From positions 1 through 64,000 of the forward strand of contig NZ_BBXC01000021.1 of the NCBI RefSeq assembly GCF_001570525.1: DNA of 64,000 nucleotides, read 5' to 3'. The notes under the pieces were generated by a model. It was not told the DNA's origin, did not search any database, and saw only the letters and a list, made by a program, of their open reading frames with translations. This stretch comes from Herbidospora sakaeratensis. GTDB lineage: Bacteria; Actinomycetota; Actinomycetes; Streptosporangiales; Streptosporangiaceae. Positions 48,590 through 62,864 of the stretch are shown here, piece after piece (position 1 is the stretch's first letter; the number at the start of each line of letters is the position of its first letter). Made by a program: the position numbers and the translations under genes.

Positions 48590-51517
48590 ATGTCACGAGT
48601 ACCACTTTCGGTGCCGCAGAGCGGCATCTGGTTCAACGAACGTCTCGGCGGCGCGGGGGCCGTCCACCACATGCCTTTCGCGATCCGGTTCTCCGGTGAC
48701 CTCGATGTGGACGCGCTGCGCCACGCCTGCGCGGGCGTGGCCACCCTGCACCCCGCCCTGCGGGCGGCGGTCCGCGAGGAGGCCGGGGCTCCCTACCAGG
48801 TCGAGGGGCCGCCGCCGCCCTTCGAGATCATCGAGACCGATCCCGACCGATTAGCCGGCGCGCGGCGGGAGGCGATCCTGCGGCCCTTCGACCTGGCCGC
48901 CGGGCCGCTGACCCGGATCACGCTGTTCCGGCTCGGCCCGGCCGAGCACGAGCTGCTGGTCGTGGCCCACCACCTGGTCTTCGACGGCCAGTCGACCGAC
49001 GTCTTCGTCGCCGACCTGGCCCGCCTCTACGGGCAGGCCGTGCCGGTCGAGGCGCCGGAGTCGTTCGACGTCGCCGCCGAGGCCCGCCGGGTCGCCGAGG
49101 GGCTGCCGGCCGCGCGGGCCTACTGGTCGGGGCGGCCGACCGAGTTCCCCGACGTCGTGCTGCCGGGCCTCGACCGGCCCGACGACGCGGTCCAGCCGGG
49201 GGAGTCGGTCGAGTTCTTCCTGACCGAGCCGATCCTGGAGAAGGCCGCCGCCCAGCTGGGGGTGACCCGCTTCGAGCTGGTCGTGGCCTCGGTGCACGCG
49301 CTGCTGTTCCGGTACGGCAACAGCCGGCCCGTCACCGCCCTCGACCTCGGCACCCGCCAGGCCGAGGCGGGCGAGCGCATCGGCGTCCACGTCAACGAAC
49401 TGCCGTTCACGTCGGACCCCCGGCCCGAGACCCCCTTCACCGACCACGCCCGGCAGGTCAGGGCCGGGCTGCGCGAGCTCTACCGGGTGCGCGAGGTGCC
49501 CCTCGGCCGGGCCGCCCCCGGCACCAGGCCCGGCGTCGCGCTGGCCCCCGTCTCCCTCACCTACCGGCGGCGTATCGCGCCCCCCGAGTTCCCCGGCCTG
49601 CGGACCGAGGTGACCTGGGTGGCGTTCAACCACGTCGCCCGCAACGCCCTGCGGTTCCACCTGGTCGACGGCCCCGACGGGCTCGGCGTGATGCTCCAGT
49701 TCCCGCCCGCGTCGATGCCGCGCCCGGACGCCGAACGCGTCGCCGCCCACCTGCTCGACGTGCTCCGGCACGTCACCGACGACCCGGCGACGCCGCTGGC
49801 CGCGCTGCCGGTCGGCGAGGATCCGCCCGGCCTGTGGTCCCCGCGCGCCCACCCCGGCGCGGCGGCGGTGCCCGACCTGGTGGCGGCCCAGGCCACCCGG
49901 ACCCCGGACGCCGTGGCCGTCATCGGCGACCGCAGGCTCACCTACCGCGAACTGCTGACCGAGGCCGACGCGGTCGCGGCCCGGCTCCAGCGGGCGGGGG
50001 TCCGCCCCGGCGACCTCGTGGCCGTCTCGGCGGCGCGGTCGGAGCGGCTGGTCGCGGGTGTGCTGGGCATCTGGCGGGCGGGCGCGTCCTACCTGCCGCT
50101 CGACCCGGCCTATCCGGCCGACCGGCTCGACTACGTGCTGGCCGACAGCGGCGCGAGCGCGCTGCTGGCCGACGCGACGGCCGGTCTGACCGGCCCGGTG
50201 CGCGTCTCCCTCGACGGAGACGGACCCGAGGGTCACACCCCCGGACCACCCGGCGACCGGGCCTACGTCATCTACACCTCCGGGTCGACCGGACGGCCCA
50301 AGGGCGTCGAGATCGGGCACGCCGCGCTGACGAACCTGCTGTTGTCGATCCGCGACGAGACCCGGTCCGACCCCTCGGCCACCTGGCTGGCCGTCACGTC
50401 GTTGTCGTTCGACATCTCCGGGCTCGAACTGTGGTTGCCGCTGATCACCGGCGGCCGGGTGGTGATCGCGACCGAGGCGCAGGCCGCCGACGGCGACGCG
50501 TTGCGGGCGCTGGTCTCGGCCCACGGCGTCACGCACGTCCAGGCCACGCCCTCGACCTGGCGGCTGCTGGCCGACGCCGGGTTCGAGGCGCCCGTCACCG
50601 CCCTGGTCGGCGGCGAGGCGCTGCCGTTGCCGCTGGCGGCGCGGTTGCGGCCGAGGGTGGCCCGGTTGTTCAACGTCTACGGGCCGACCGAGACCACGAT
50701 CTGGTCGGCCATCGCCGAGGTGCCGCCCGACCCGGCGCGGATCTCGATCGGCGGGCCGCTGGCGGCGACCGGGCTGCTGGTGCTCGACGACGACCTGCGG
50801 CCGGCGCCGACCGGGGTGCCCGGCGAGTTGTACATCACCGGGGCCGGGCTGGCCCGCGGCTATCTCGGCCGGCCCGCGCTGACGGCCGAACGGTTCCTGC
50901 CGTGCCCGTTCGGCGACGCGGGGGCGCGCATGTACCGGACCGGCGACCGGGTCCGGGTCAGGGACGGCGGGCTGGAGTTCCTCGGGCGCACCGACGACCA
51001 GGTCAAGGTCCGGGGGCACCGCATCGAGCTCGGCGAGATCGAGGCCGTGCTGCTCGGGCACGCCCAGGAGGCGGCGGTGGCCGTCCACGACGAGGAGCTC
51101 GTCGCCTACACGGTCGGCGCCGTCGGCGACCTGCGGCGCGAGGCGGCGCGGGTGCTGCCCGCCTACATGGTGCCGAGCGTGTTCGTGGCGCTCGACCGGA
51201 TGCCGCTGACCCCGAACGGCAAACTCGACCGGGCGGCGCTGCCCGCGCCCGAGATGTCGGCCGAGGACGGAATCGGGGCGGCCACCGACGACACGGCCGA
51301 GGTCGTGCGGGAGATCTGGGAGGAGGTCCTCGGGCTCGACCACATCGGCGACGACGAGAGCCTGTTCGAGCTCGGCGGCCACTCGCTGACCATCGCCAGG
51401 ATCGCCGCCCGCATCCACGACCGGCTCGGCGTCGACGTGCCGTTCTACGTGTTCTTCGACGTGCCGACCGTGGCCGGGATCGCCGCCGACGTGGCCGATC
51501 GCCGGGCCGAACTGTGA
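48590..51517 (+). CDS. NRPS module C-A-PCP, glycine-like adenylation domain, TTA codon
   Basis: The 975-residue protein has a condensation domain (about 1-420, HHLVFDGQS), an adenylation domain (about 435-880: YVIYTSGSTGRPKGV, FNVYGPTETTIW, YRTGDRVR, NGKLDR) and a carrier domain (FELGGHSLTIARI). Reading the ten specificity positions by eye gives D-I-L-Q-V-G-V-I-W-K, close to glycine-type codes (DILQLGxIWK). Codon 88 is TTA (48851-48853). The start at 48590 sits directly before the first C-domain motif (VPLSVPQSGIW); a GTG at 48536 would add 18 residues. It is the first gene of a coupled eight-gene operon. Confidence 0.9.
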   Translation: MSRVPLSVPQSGIWFNERLGGAGAVHHMPFAIRFSGDLDVDALRHACAGVATLHPALRAAVREEAGAPYQVEGPPPPFEIIETDPDRLAGARREAILRPFDLAAGPLTRITLFRLGPAEHELLVVAHHLVFDGQSTDVFVADLARLYGQAVPVEAPESFDVAAEARRVAEGLPAARAYWSGRPTEFPDVVLPGLDRPDDAVQPGESVEFFLTEPILEKAAAQLGVTRFELVVASVHALLFRYGNSRPVTALDLGTRQAEAGERIGVHVNELPFTSDPRPETPFTDHARQVRAGLRELYRVREVPLGRAAPGTRPGVALAPVSLTYRRRIAPPEFPGLRTEVTWVAFNHVARNALRFHLVDGPDGLGVMLQFPPASMPRPDAERVAAHLLDVLRHVTDDPATPLAALPVGEDPPGLWSPRAHPGAAAVPDLVAAQATRTPDAVAVIGDRRLTYRELLTEADAVAARLQRAGVRPGDLVAVSAARSERLVAGVLGIWRAGASYLPLDPAYPADRLDYVLADSGASALLADATAGLTGPVRVSLDGDGPEGHTPGPPGDRAYVIYTSGSTGRPKGVEIGHAALTNLLLSIRDETRSDPSATWLAVTSLSFDISGLELWLPLITGGRVVIATEAQAADGDALRALVSAHGVTHVQATPSTWRLLADAGFEAPVTALVGGEALPLPLAARLRPRVARLFNVYGPTETTIWSAIAEVPPDPARISIGGPLAATGLLVLDDDLRPAPTGVPGELYITGAGLARGYLGRPALTAERFLPCPFGDAGARMYRTGDRVRVRDGGLEFLGRTDDQVKVRGHRIELGEIEAVLLGHAQEAAVAVHDEELVAYTVGAVGDLRREAARVLPAYMVPSVFVALDRMPLTPNGKLDRAALPAPEMSAEDGIGAATDDTAEVVREIWEEVLGLDHIGDDESLFELGGHSLTIARIAARIHDRLGVDVPFYVFFDVPTVAGIAADVADRRAEL

Positions 51518-51524
51518 GTGCACG

Positions 51525-54410
51525 GTGAGTGCGCTGTCGGCCGGGCAGCGGCGGCTCTGGTTCCTGCAGCGCCTCGACCCGGCCGACGCGTCGTACAACA
51601 TGCCGGTGGCCCTGCGGATCCGGGGCCGCCTCGACGAGGCGGCGCTGGAGGCCGCGCTCACCGCGCTCACCCTGCGGCACGACGTGCTGCGCGGCCGGTA
51701 CGCCGAGGACGGCGACGGCGACCCGGTCCGGCTGGTCACCCCTGACGGGCCGGCGCTGGAGCGGATCGAGACCGGCGATCCACTGGCGGCCGTGGCCGAA
51801 CGCGCCAACCGGCCGTTCGACCTGGCCGCCGGGCCGGTCGCCCGGTTCACCCTGATCACGGTGGCCCCCGACGACCACGTGCTCTGCCTGGTCGTCCACC
51901 ACATCGCGGCCGACGGCTGGTCGGTCGACGTGCTGCTGCGCGAGCTCGACGTGCTCTACCGGGGCGGCGTGCTCCCCCCGCTGCCGATCACCTTCGCCGA
52001 CCACGTCGCGCGCGGCGAGCGCTCCCATCCCGACTACTGGGCCGAGGAGCTGCGCTGCCTGCCGGTCCTCGACCTGCCCGGCGACCGGCCCCGCGCGACC
52101 GGCGAAGGCGGCCAGATTTTCGCCACCCTGCCGCCGGAGCTGGTCGGCGGGCTGGAGGCGCTCGCCAGGGCGGAACGCGGCACCCTGTTCATGGTGCTGC
52201 TGGCCGCCTTCCAGGTGTTCCTGGCCCGGCACGCCGCCCAGCGCGACGTCTGCGTCGCCGTGCCGGTGCTCGGCCGCGACCGCGTCGACACCGAACCCCT
52301 GGTCGGCTACTTCACCGGCCTGGCGATGCTCCGCGCCGACCTGGGCGACGACCCGCCGTTCACCGAGGCGCTGCGCCGCGCGCGGGGCGCCGTGCTGCGC
52401 TCGTTCGACCACGGCGACGTGCCCGGCGGGGTGCGGTTCCAGGCGATGTTCCAGTACACCCGGACCACGACCCGGCGCCCCCGCCTCGGCGACCTCGACG
52501 TCGAGATCTACGACTCGGGCCTCGCCTCGGCCAAGTGCGACCTGTCCCTCGACGTCTACCAGGGCCCGGCCGAGACCGGGCTGGTGCTCACCTACGACAG
52601 GGGCCGTTTCGACCGGGCCACGGCCGAGCGTTTCGCGCGGCGGTTCCAGGCGCTTTTGGACGACATCGCGAAGCGCCCCGGCGAACGATGCGGCGACCTC
52701 GACCTCTTCTGCGCCCTGGACACCGCGACGACCCCGCCGGAACCGGCGGTCGGCCCGCCGCCCGAGATCGACCCCGATTCCCCGGCCGTCGCCTGCGACG
52801 GCGCCGAGCTCACCTATCGGGAGCTGGGTGAACGCGTCGAGCGTATGGCGTCGGGACTGGCCGCGCGCGGGGTGCGGCCCGGTGACGTCGTGGGGGTGAG
52901 CCTGCGGCGGACCCTCGACCTCGTGCCGGTCCTGCTCGCCGTCTGGCGGGCCGGGGCCGCCTATCTGCCGGTCGATCCGGCATTCCCGGCGGCCCGCATT
53001 TCGACCTTGCTCCGAGACGGGGACGCGCGCATTCTGGTGGCCGACGCGGCGTTCGTGCAGGGAATTGCGGCCGTGCGCCCCGGGGATTTGAGCGGGCCCT
53101 CTCTGACAGAAATCTCCGACCATTCCTTACCCGCGTATGTGCTTTACACATCGGGGTCAACCGGTCTGCCAAAAGGTGTCATGATCGATCGCCAAAGCGT
53201 ATCGGAACGCGTTTCCTGGATGCGCATGGCCTATGACCTGCAGCCCGGCGACCGTGTGGCGCAGTTTTCTGAACTGGGATTCGACGCCCACGTGGAAGAG
53301 ATCTTCCCATCCTTGGAAGCGGGGGCTACGGTCGTGATGCTGCCCAATGGCGGGCGCACCCTGCCGGATTTCCTGACCACTTCCGAAGGGGCGCGAGTAA
53401 CCGTGCTCGATTTGCCGACCTCCTTTTGGCATGCCCTCGTCGAGGAGATCGACGAGATCGCCTGGCCGCCGAATCTTCGGCTCGTCATCCTCGGCGGCGA
53501 CCCCGTCGCGGCCTCGGCGGTCAAGCGCTGGCGCAGCCGTTTCGGCGATCGGGTCCGCCTCGTCAACACCTACGGGCCCACCGAGGCCACCGTGATCGCC
53601 ACGGCCGCCGACCTCGGTGACGGCAAGCCGTCGATCGGCCGCCCGATCGCGGGCTCCACGGTCGCCGTGCTCGACTCCGCCGGCCGGGAGGTGCCGCCGG
53701 GCGTGCCCGGCGAACTCGCCATCGGCGGCGCCGGCGTCGCGTGGGGCTACCTGAACCGGCCGCGCCTGACCGCCGAACGGTTCGTGCCCGCGCCGAACGG
53801 CCGCCGCTACCTCACCGGCGACCGCGCCCGCGTCCGGGCCGACGGCGAGCTGGAGTTCCTCGGCCGCCTCGACGACCAGGTCAAGATCAGGGGCGTCCGC
53901 GTCGAGCCCGGCGAGGTCGAGGCCGCGCTGACCGCCTTCCCCTCGGTGCGGAGCGCCGCCGTGATCGCGCTCGACGGCTCGCTGGCCGCCTACGTCACGG
54001 GCGACCCCGACCCGGCCGATCTGCGCGCCCACCTGCGGCGCACCCTGCCCGAGCACCTGGTGCCGGGCCACATCGTCCCGCTGCCCGAGCTGCCGCTGAC
54101 CCGGAACGGCAAGCTCGACAGGGCGGCGCTGCCCGCCCCCGGCGTGGCCGGAGAGGCGTACGTCGCCCCCCGGACCGACGCCGAGGAGCTGGTCGCACAG
54201 ATATTCGGCGAAGTGCTCGGGGTGCCCCGCGTGGGGGCCGCCGACGACTTCTTCGCCCTCGGGGGGCACTCGCTGCTCGCCACCCGCGTGGTGGCGCGCA
54301 TCCGCCGGGCCGTCGACCTGGTCGTCCCGGTGCGCACCCTGTTCGCCAGCCGTACGGTCGCCGAGTTCGCGGCCGCGGTCGACGAGATCCTGGAGGAGGC
54401 CGAGCGCTGA
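51525..54410 (+). CDS. NRPS module C-A-PCP, mosaic adenylation domain, TTA codon
   Basis: The 961-residue protein starts directly at the first C motif ([11 protein letters not shown]). It has a condensation domain with [10 protein letters not shown], an adenylation domain (about 425-865: [41 protein letters not shown]) and a carrier domain ([14 protein letters not shown]). Specificity positions read D-A-E-D-L-G-T-V-I-K; acidic residues at two pocket positions suggest a basic amino acid such as lysine or ornithine, but this is weak. DNA from about 52975 to 53470 is much less GC-rich than the rest of the gene and holds the TTA codon (53127-53129, codon 535). The GTG start follows the previous stop by 7 bp with no ribosome site of its own. 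Confidence 0.9.
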   Translation: MSALSAGQRRLWFLQRLDPADASYNMPVALRIRGRLDEAALEAALTALTLRHDVLRGRYAEDGDGDPVRLVTPDGPALERIETGDPLAAVAERANRPFDLAAGPVARFTLITVAPDDHVLCLVVHHIAADGWSVDVLLRELDVLYRGGVLPPLPITFADHVARGERSHPDYWAEELRCLPVLDLPGDRPRATGEGGQIFATLPPELVGGLEALARAERGTLFMVLLAAFQVFLARHAAQRDVCVAVPVLGRDRVDTEPLVGYFTGLAMLRADLGDDPPFTEALRRARGAVLRSFDHGDVPGGVRFQAMFQYTRTTTRRPRLGDLDVEIYDSGLASAKCDLSLDVYQGPAETGLVLTYDRGRFDRATAERFARRFQALLDDIAKRPGERCGDLDLFCALDTATTPPEPAVGPPPEIDPDSPAVACDGAELTYRELGERVERMASGLAARGVRPGDVVGVSLRRTLDLVPVLLAVWRAGAAYLPVDPAFPAARISTLLRDGDARILVADAAFVQGIAAVRPGDLSGPSLTEISDHSLPAYVLYTSGSTGLPKGVMIDRQSVSERVSWMRMAYDLQPGDRVAQFSELGFDAHVEEIFPSLEAGATVVMLPNGGRTLPDFLTTSEGARVTVLDLPTSFWHALVEEIDEIAWPPNLRLVILGGDPVAASAVKRWRSRFGDRVRLVNTYGPTEATVIATAADLGDGKPSIGRPIAGSTVAVLDSAGREVPPGVPGELAIGGAGVAWGYLNRPRLTAERFVPAPNGRRYLTGDRARVRADGELEFLGRLDDQVKIRGVRVEPGEVEAALTAFPSVRSAAVIALDGSLAAYVTGDPDPADLRAHLRRTLPEHLVPGHIVPLPELPLTRNGKLDRAALPAPGVAGEAYVAPRTDAEELVAQIFGEVLGVPRVGAADDFFALGGHSLLATRVVARIRRAVDLVVPVRTLFASRTVAEFAAAVDEILEEAER
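52975..53470 (+). other. composition-shifted segment inside an adenylation domain
   Basis: Over this roughly 500-bp stretch many codons end in A or T (TCA, CCA, AAA, GTA, TTT, GAA, TTG, AAT), while upstream and downstream almost all end in G or C. It covers the region from just before the P-loop motif (TSGSTG) through the substrate-pocket part (FDAHVEEIF and VLDLPTSFW). The edges are approximate and judged by eye. Confidence 0.7.
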
Positions 54411-55696
54411 TGCGCGACGACCTGAACATCCATTTCGCGGTGGTCGGTGCGGGGCTGGCAGGTTCACTGCTGGCCGTGTACCTGGCCGGGCAGGGCCACC
54501 GCGTCGACGTCTACGAACGCCGGGCCGACCCCCGGGTCGCGCCGCCCGACGAGGGCCGGTCGATCAACCTGGGCCTGTCGGCCCGGGGCATCGGCGCCCT
54601 GCGCAAGGCCGGGTTGTGGGACGCGGTGCGCACCCACACCGTCCCGATGCGCGGCCGCTACGTCCACCCGAGGGAGGGCCGGCCGTTCTTCCACCCGTAC
54701 GGGCGCGACCCCGGCGAGATCCTCCACTCGATCCGGCGCGACGCCCTCAGCCGGACCCTGGTCGAGCACGCGGAGAAGCTCCAGGGCGTGCGGTTCTTCT
54801 TCGGCACCCCGGTCACCGAGATCGACCGGGACGCCCCGTCGTTCCGGGCGGGCGGCGAGACGATCACCCCCGATGTGATCGTCGGCGCCGATGGAGCGTT
54901 CTCGGCGGTGCGTGCCGAACTCCTGCGCGGCCGGCCGGCCGACTTCCGGCAGGAGTTCCTGCCGTGGGGCTACAAGGAGCTGCACCTGCCGTTCACCGAA
55001 CGGCTGGAGGCGCTGCACGTCTGGCCCGGAGACCAGGGCCTCATGGTCGCCCACCCCAACGTCGACGGGTCGCTGACCTGCACGTTGTTCATGGACCACC
55101 ACGATCTCGCCCGGCCCGACCTGGCGGCGTTCGTGAAGAGCGTGCTGCCGGCCGCCGACCTGCCCGACCTGGCGGGGCAGCTGGCCCGCAACCCGGTCGG
55201 CCACCTGGTCACCGTGCGGACCTCCAAGTGGCACGAGGACGGCCGCGCGGTGCTGATCGGCGACGCCTGCCACGCCGTCTACCCCTTCTACGGGCAGGGC
55301 ATGAACTCGGCGTTCGAGGACTGCGTCGTCCTCGCCGAGTGCGTCGAGGCCCGGCCCGGCGATCTCGGCGCGGCGTTCGCCGCGTACCAGCGGCGCAGGA
55401 AACCGCACACCGACGTGCTCGCCGACCTGTCGGCGGACAACTTCCTGGAACTCCGCGACCGGCTGCGCTCCCCGCTCCACCTGGCCCGCAAGCAGGTGGA
55501 CACCGTGCTCAGCCGGCTGCTGCCCGACAGGTGGCGACCGCTCTACACGATGGTCAGCCACACCACCATGCCGTACGGGGAAGCGCTGCGGCGTGCGCGA
55601 ACGCAGGACCGGATCGTCCGCGCGGGAGGGATGACGGCGGCCGTGGGGCTGGCGGCCGCGCTCCTCTGGCGCCGCGACAGGAGGCACCCCAAGTGA
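54410..55696 (+). CDS. kynurenine 3-monooxygenase-like FAD monooxygenase
   Basis: The 428-residue protein has the FAD Rossmann motif GAGLAGSLLAVYLAGQG, then the strongly KMO-like SINLGLSARGIGALRKAGLW and PMRGRYVHPREG. It also has GADGAFSAVR and the second FAD motif LIGDACHAVYPFYGQGMNSAFEDC. KMO hydroxylates kynurenine at C3. A C-terminal hydrophobic stretch (TAAVGLAAALLW) resembles the membrane tail of KMO. No kynureninase or tryptophan dioxygenase gene is in the window, so the product may be 3-hydroxykynurenine itself or another aromatic. The ATG overlaps the upstream stop (TGATG). Confidence 0.85.
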   Translation: MRDDLNIHFAVVGAGLAGSLLAVYLAGQGHRVDVYERRADPRVAPPDEGRSINLGLSARGIGALRKAGLWDAVRTHTVPMRGRYVHPREGRPFFHPYGRDPGEILHSIRRDALSRTLVEHAEKLQGVRFFFGTPVTEIDRDAPSFRAGGETITPDVIVGADGAFSAVRAELLRGRPADFRQEFLPWGYKELHLPFTERLEALHVWPGDQGLMVAHPNVDGSLTCTLFMDHHDLARPDLAAFVKSVLPAADLPDLAGQLARNPVGHLVTVRTSKWHEDGRAVLIGDACHAVYPFYGQGMNSAFEDCVVLAECVEARPGDLGAAFAAYQRRRKPHTDVLADLSADNFLELRDRLRSPLHLARKQVDTVLSRLLPDRWRPLYTMVSHTTMPYGEALRRARTQDRIVRAGGMTAAVGLAAALLWRRDRRHPK

Positions 55697-56396
55697 TCAC
55701 CCACCCCGACGAGCCGACCCTGCGCCTCTTCGACGTCAAGGACGTCGAGAGCGGGCGCCCCCTCCACCCGCTGGGCGCCATGTACATCCGCCAGCTCCGC
55801 ACCGTGACGGCCTGGGCGCGCGAGTACCTGTGCCGCCCCCACCCGGAACTGGGCCGCCGCGGGCCCGTCTGCCCGTACGCCCAGGGCTCCATCGACCGGG
55901 GCCGGTTCCTGCTCGCCATCCGCCCCGGGCGGCCCAAGACCGTCGAGGAGGTGGTCGCCGCCGTCGAGCCCTACCGCCAGTGGTTCGGCGAACTCGCCCC
56001 GCGTTCAATTGAGGCAGATTCCCCGGCGCGAGCCACGGTCGGCCTTCGGCCGCCCGCGTCTCGCTTGATCGCCGACTCCATGCACACGGCCGTGCTGGTG
56101 CTGTTCCCCGACGCGGGCCGGCGGCTCGACCTGATCGACGGCGCCCAGGAGATCCTCAAGGACCGGCACGTGCCCGCCGGGGTCATGGTCGGCGAGTTCC
56201 ACGACGGCCCGCCCGACAAGGGCGGCCTGTGGAACCCGCTGCTGCGCCCGCTGGAGGCGCCGGTCCCGATGCTCGTCGTGCGGCACATGGTCAGCACCGA
56301 CCTGCCGTTCCTGACCTCGCGCGACCAGCACGTGTCGGCGTACCGCGCCATCTTCGGCGACCGGATCCCGGCCCATCTGCGGGACGTGGTGCCCTC

Positions 56397-56400
<4 letters not shown>
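55693..56400 (+). CDS. DUF6875-like protein with an in-frame repeat insertion
   Basis: The 235-residue protein has GRRGPVCPYAQGSIDRGRFLLAI, VEPYRQWFGELAP, VLVLFPDAG, VMVGEFHDG and PVPMLVVRHMVSTDLPFL. This pattern matches what I recall as DUF6875, a family of unknown function often found near biosynthetic genes. About 18 residues (SIEADSPARATVGLRPPASR) between GELAP and the VLVLFPD strand are encoded by a palindromic repeat rather than by family sequence, and lengthen that loop in frame. It may still be functional. It overlaps the flavoenzyme and the next NRPS gene by 4 bp each (GTGA). Confidence 0.78.
56013..56066. repeat. palindromic REP-like repeat, copy B, inside a coding sequence
   Basis: The 40-bp core at 56027-56066 matches the copy at 1351-1390 in 37 of 40 positions. 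Weaker similarity upstream begins near 56013. The element is palindromic (outer GCGAG/CTCGC, inner CGGCC/GGCCG). It keeps the reading frame open, and the few bases just before it (TTCAATTGAGGCAGATTC) are AT-rich compared with the gene. Confidence 0.75.
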
Positions 56401-60433
<4,033 letters not shown>

Positions 60434-60449
<16 letters not shown>

Positions 60450-61732
60450 GATTCGGCATCGTCTGGTTGTCGTCGCTGGTCTCCGGCGTCGGATCGAGCC
60501 TGACGGGCTTCGTGCTGGGCGTCTGGGTCTACCAGAACACCCAGTCGACCACCCTGTTCGCGCTGGTCATGTTGTCGGGGCTGCTGCCCGCGATCCTGGT
60601 CGGCCCGTTCGCCGGGGTGATCGTCGACCGGTTCGACCGGCGGCGCGTCCTGATCATCAGCGACTGCGTCGTGGCGGCCAGCACCGGCGTGCAGGCGCTG
60701 CTGCTCTACAACGACGCGCTCCAGGTGTGGCACATCTGCCTCGGCTCGCTCGTGGGCGCGATCTGCGGCACCCTGCACCTGACGACCTACCAGGCGATGA
60801 CCCCGCTGCTCATCCCCGAACGCCACCTCGCCCGCGCCAACGGCCTGATGCAGATCACCATGGCCACCCAGATCGCCGCCCCGCTGGCGGCCGGGGCGCT
60901 GCTCGGCGCGATCGGCATGACCGGCGTGCTGGTGCTCGACCTGGTCACCTTCGCGCTGGCGGTGACCACGCTGCTGGTGGTCAAGCTGCCCGCCTCGGTG
61001 GTGAAGGCCCCCGGGGCCGGCTCGGCCAGGGCCCCGCTGGCCGATCTGTCGTACGGCTGGCACTACCTGCGGCGGCGGCGCGACCTGATGTCGCTGACGC
61101 TGACGTTCACGGCGTACAACTTCTGCTTCGCCGTCGCCGGGGTGCTGGTGCAGCCGCTGATCCTGTCGTTCGGGTCGCCGGCCGTGCTGGGCGCGCTGAT
61201 GTTCGCCGGCGGGTCGGGGGTGTTCCTCGGCGGCCTGGTGATGGGCGTGTGGGGCGGCCCGAAGAAGCGCGTGCGCGGCATGGGCGTGTTCATGCTCCTC
61301 GGCTCGCTCTTCCTGGTGCTGCACACGGTGCGGCCCGACCCGTGGGTGGTCGCGTTCGCGGCGGCGGCGTTCCTGTTCACGCTGCCGGTGGTGCAGGGCT
61401 CGGGCAACGCGGTTCTCCAGTCGGGCATCGAGCCCGACAGCCTCGGCCGGGTGCTCGGCACGGTGCACTCGATCGGCGGCATCGCCTCCCCGTTCGCCTA
61501 CCTGCTGGCCGGCCCGCTGGCCGAGCACGTGGCCGGCCCGCTGATGCGGCCCGACGGGGCGCTCGCGTCCAGCGCGGGTTCGCTGATCGGCACCGGCGAG
61601 GGCCGGGGCATCGCGCTCGTCATCCTGGCCGACGCCGTGATCCTGCTGCTGGTCGCGGTACGGGTGCTGTTCCTGCGCGAACCCGCGCCGAAGAAGACCG
61701 AGGAGGCGCCCGATGCCGTTGCCACCGCATGA
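60434..61732 (+). CDS. MFS transporter (enterobactin-exporter EntS-like)
   Basis: The 432-residue protein has about 11-12 membrane helices and the MFS loop GPFAGVIVDRFDRRRVLIISD between helices 2 and 3. The type resembles EntS and macrolide exporters. The GTG at 60434 overlaps the NRPS stop by 16 bp and has GGAGG 5 bases upstream. Its place in the operon suggests it exports the NRPS product, in addition to the ABC exporter. Confidence 0.9.
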
Positions 61733-62642
61733 CCCCGGCCCGTCGACCGACCTGATCGGCGCGATGTCCCTCTACGCCGCCGACGCGGCGGCCCGGCTGG
61801 GCGTCTTCGACGCGCTCCCCGGCGCGCCGGCCGAGCTGGCCAAGGAGACCGGCGCCGACGAGGAGGGCCTGGCCCTCCTGCTCGACCTGCTGACGACGAC
61901 GGGCTACCTCGTGCGCTCCGACGACGTCTACACGGCGTCGCCGATGTGGACCGACTCCGGCTGGGACACCCCCGTCCGCCTGTGGGCGGCCATCGTCGGC
62001 GAGTTCTGGCGCGACCTGTACGACGGCCTGGCCACGGGCCGCCCGCGCGCCGACTTCTACCGCTGGTTGTCGTCGCGGCCCGAGCCGCTGGCCGTCTTCC
62101 ACCGGCTGCAGTCGGGCCTGGCGGCCTGGCTCGCCGAAGAGGTCGTCGGCCTGGTCCCGATGACCGCCGGGCGGCTGGCCGACGTCGGCGGCGGCCACGG
62201 CGTCTTCGCCAAGGCGTTCATGGACGCCACCCCCGGCCTGGACGCGGTGGTCGTCGACCTGCCCGGCACGCCCAGCGTGGTCCCGCTGGTGGCGGCCGAC
62301 CTGGCGGAGCCGCTGACGCTGGCGGGCTACGACCACGTGCTGCTGTTCAACGTCGTGCACGGCTTCTCCCGCGAACGGGCCCGGGGGCTGGTGCGCGAGG
62401 CGGTGGCGTCGGGAGCCGACGTCCACATCCTGGAGACCACGACGACCCCGCGCGGCGGCGTGGCCGACCAGGCCTTCACCGAGGGCTTCGCGCTGAACCT
62501 GTGGCTCACCCAGGGAGGCCGCCTCTACACGGCCGGCGAACTGGAGGGCTGGCTCCGCGAGGCGGGCGCCGCCGACGTCACCCGAACCGACCTGACCCGT
62601 TCCCCCACGCACACCCTCATCACCGCAAGGAGCACGTCGTGA
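61713..62642 (+). CDS. SAM-dependent O-methyltransferase (COMT-like)
   Basis: The 309-residue protein has an N-terminal helical dimerisation domain ([18 protein letters not shown]) and a Rossmann domain with the SAM motif [15 protein letters not shown], the family-2 O-methyltransferase layout. [12 protein letters not shown] and [12 protein letters not shown] follow. The catalytic-type His is in VVHGFS. A phenolic hydroxyl such as one made by the flavoenzyme is a plausible target. The start overlaps the transporter by 20 bp. Confidence 0.9.
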   Translation: MPLPPHDPGPSTDLIGAMSLYAADAAARLGVFDALPGAPAELAKETGADEEGLALLLDLLTTTGYLVRSDDVYTASPMWTDSGWDTPVRLWAAIVGEFWRDLYDGLATGRPRADFYRWLSSRPEPLAVFHRLQSGLAAWLAEEVVGLVPMTAGRLADVGGGHGVFAKAFMDATPGLDAVVVDLPGTPSVVPLVAADLAEPLTLAGYDHVLLFNVVHGFSRERARGLVREAVASGADVHILETTTTPRGGVADQAFTEGFALNLWLTQGGRLYTAGELEGWLREAGAADVTRTDLTRSPTHTLITARSTS

Positions 62643-62812
62643 CCCACCTGGTCGTCCGCAACGACGAGGAGCAGTACTCCCTCTGGCCCGCGGGCCGCGA
62701 GATCCCCGACGGCTGGCACCCGGACGGTTTCGAGGGCACCCGCGAGGAGTGCCTGGCCCACATCGAGGAGGTCTGGACGGACATGCGCCCCAAGAGCGCC
62801 CGCCCGGCCTAA
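62639..62812 (+). CDS. MbtH-like protein
   Basis: The 57-residue protein has the MbtH core: [10 protein letters not shown] (usually NxEGQYSLWP), [27 protein letters not shown] in parts. These small partners activate NRPS adenylation domains. It is the last gene of the operon, overlapping the methyltransferase stop (GTGA). Three adenylation domains in the operon are possible clients. Confidence 0.92.
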   Translation: MTHLVVRNDEEQYSLWPAGREIPDGWHPDGFEGTREECLAHIEEVWTDMRPKSARPA

Positions 62813-62821
62813 CGAGACGCG

Positions 62822-62856
62822 CGTCCGGGCGGGCCTAGCGCCGGCCCGCCCGGACG
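62822..62856. terminator. bidirectional terminator at the end of the NRPS operon
   Basis: A perfect 14-bp stem (62822-62835 with 62843-62856) with a 7-nt loop is followed by TGTTCCTG. It lies 9 bases past the MbtH stop and 8 bases from the end of the convergent small gene at 62865. Confidence 0.8.
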
Positions 62857-62864
62857 TGTTCCTG

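Noticed and set aside
48851-51904. 1017-codon reverse frame opposite the first NRPS genes
   Set aside because: Rich in Gly, Arg, Gln, His and Val with no domains; explained by third-position GC bias of the forward NRPS genes.
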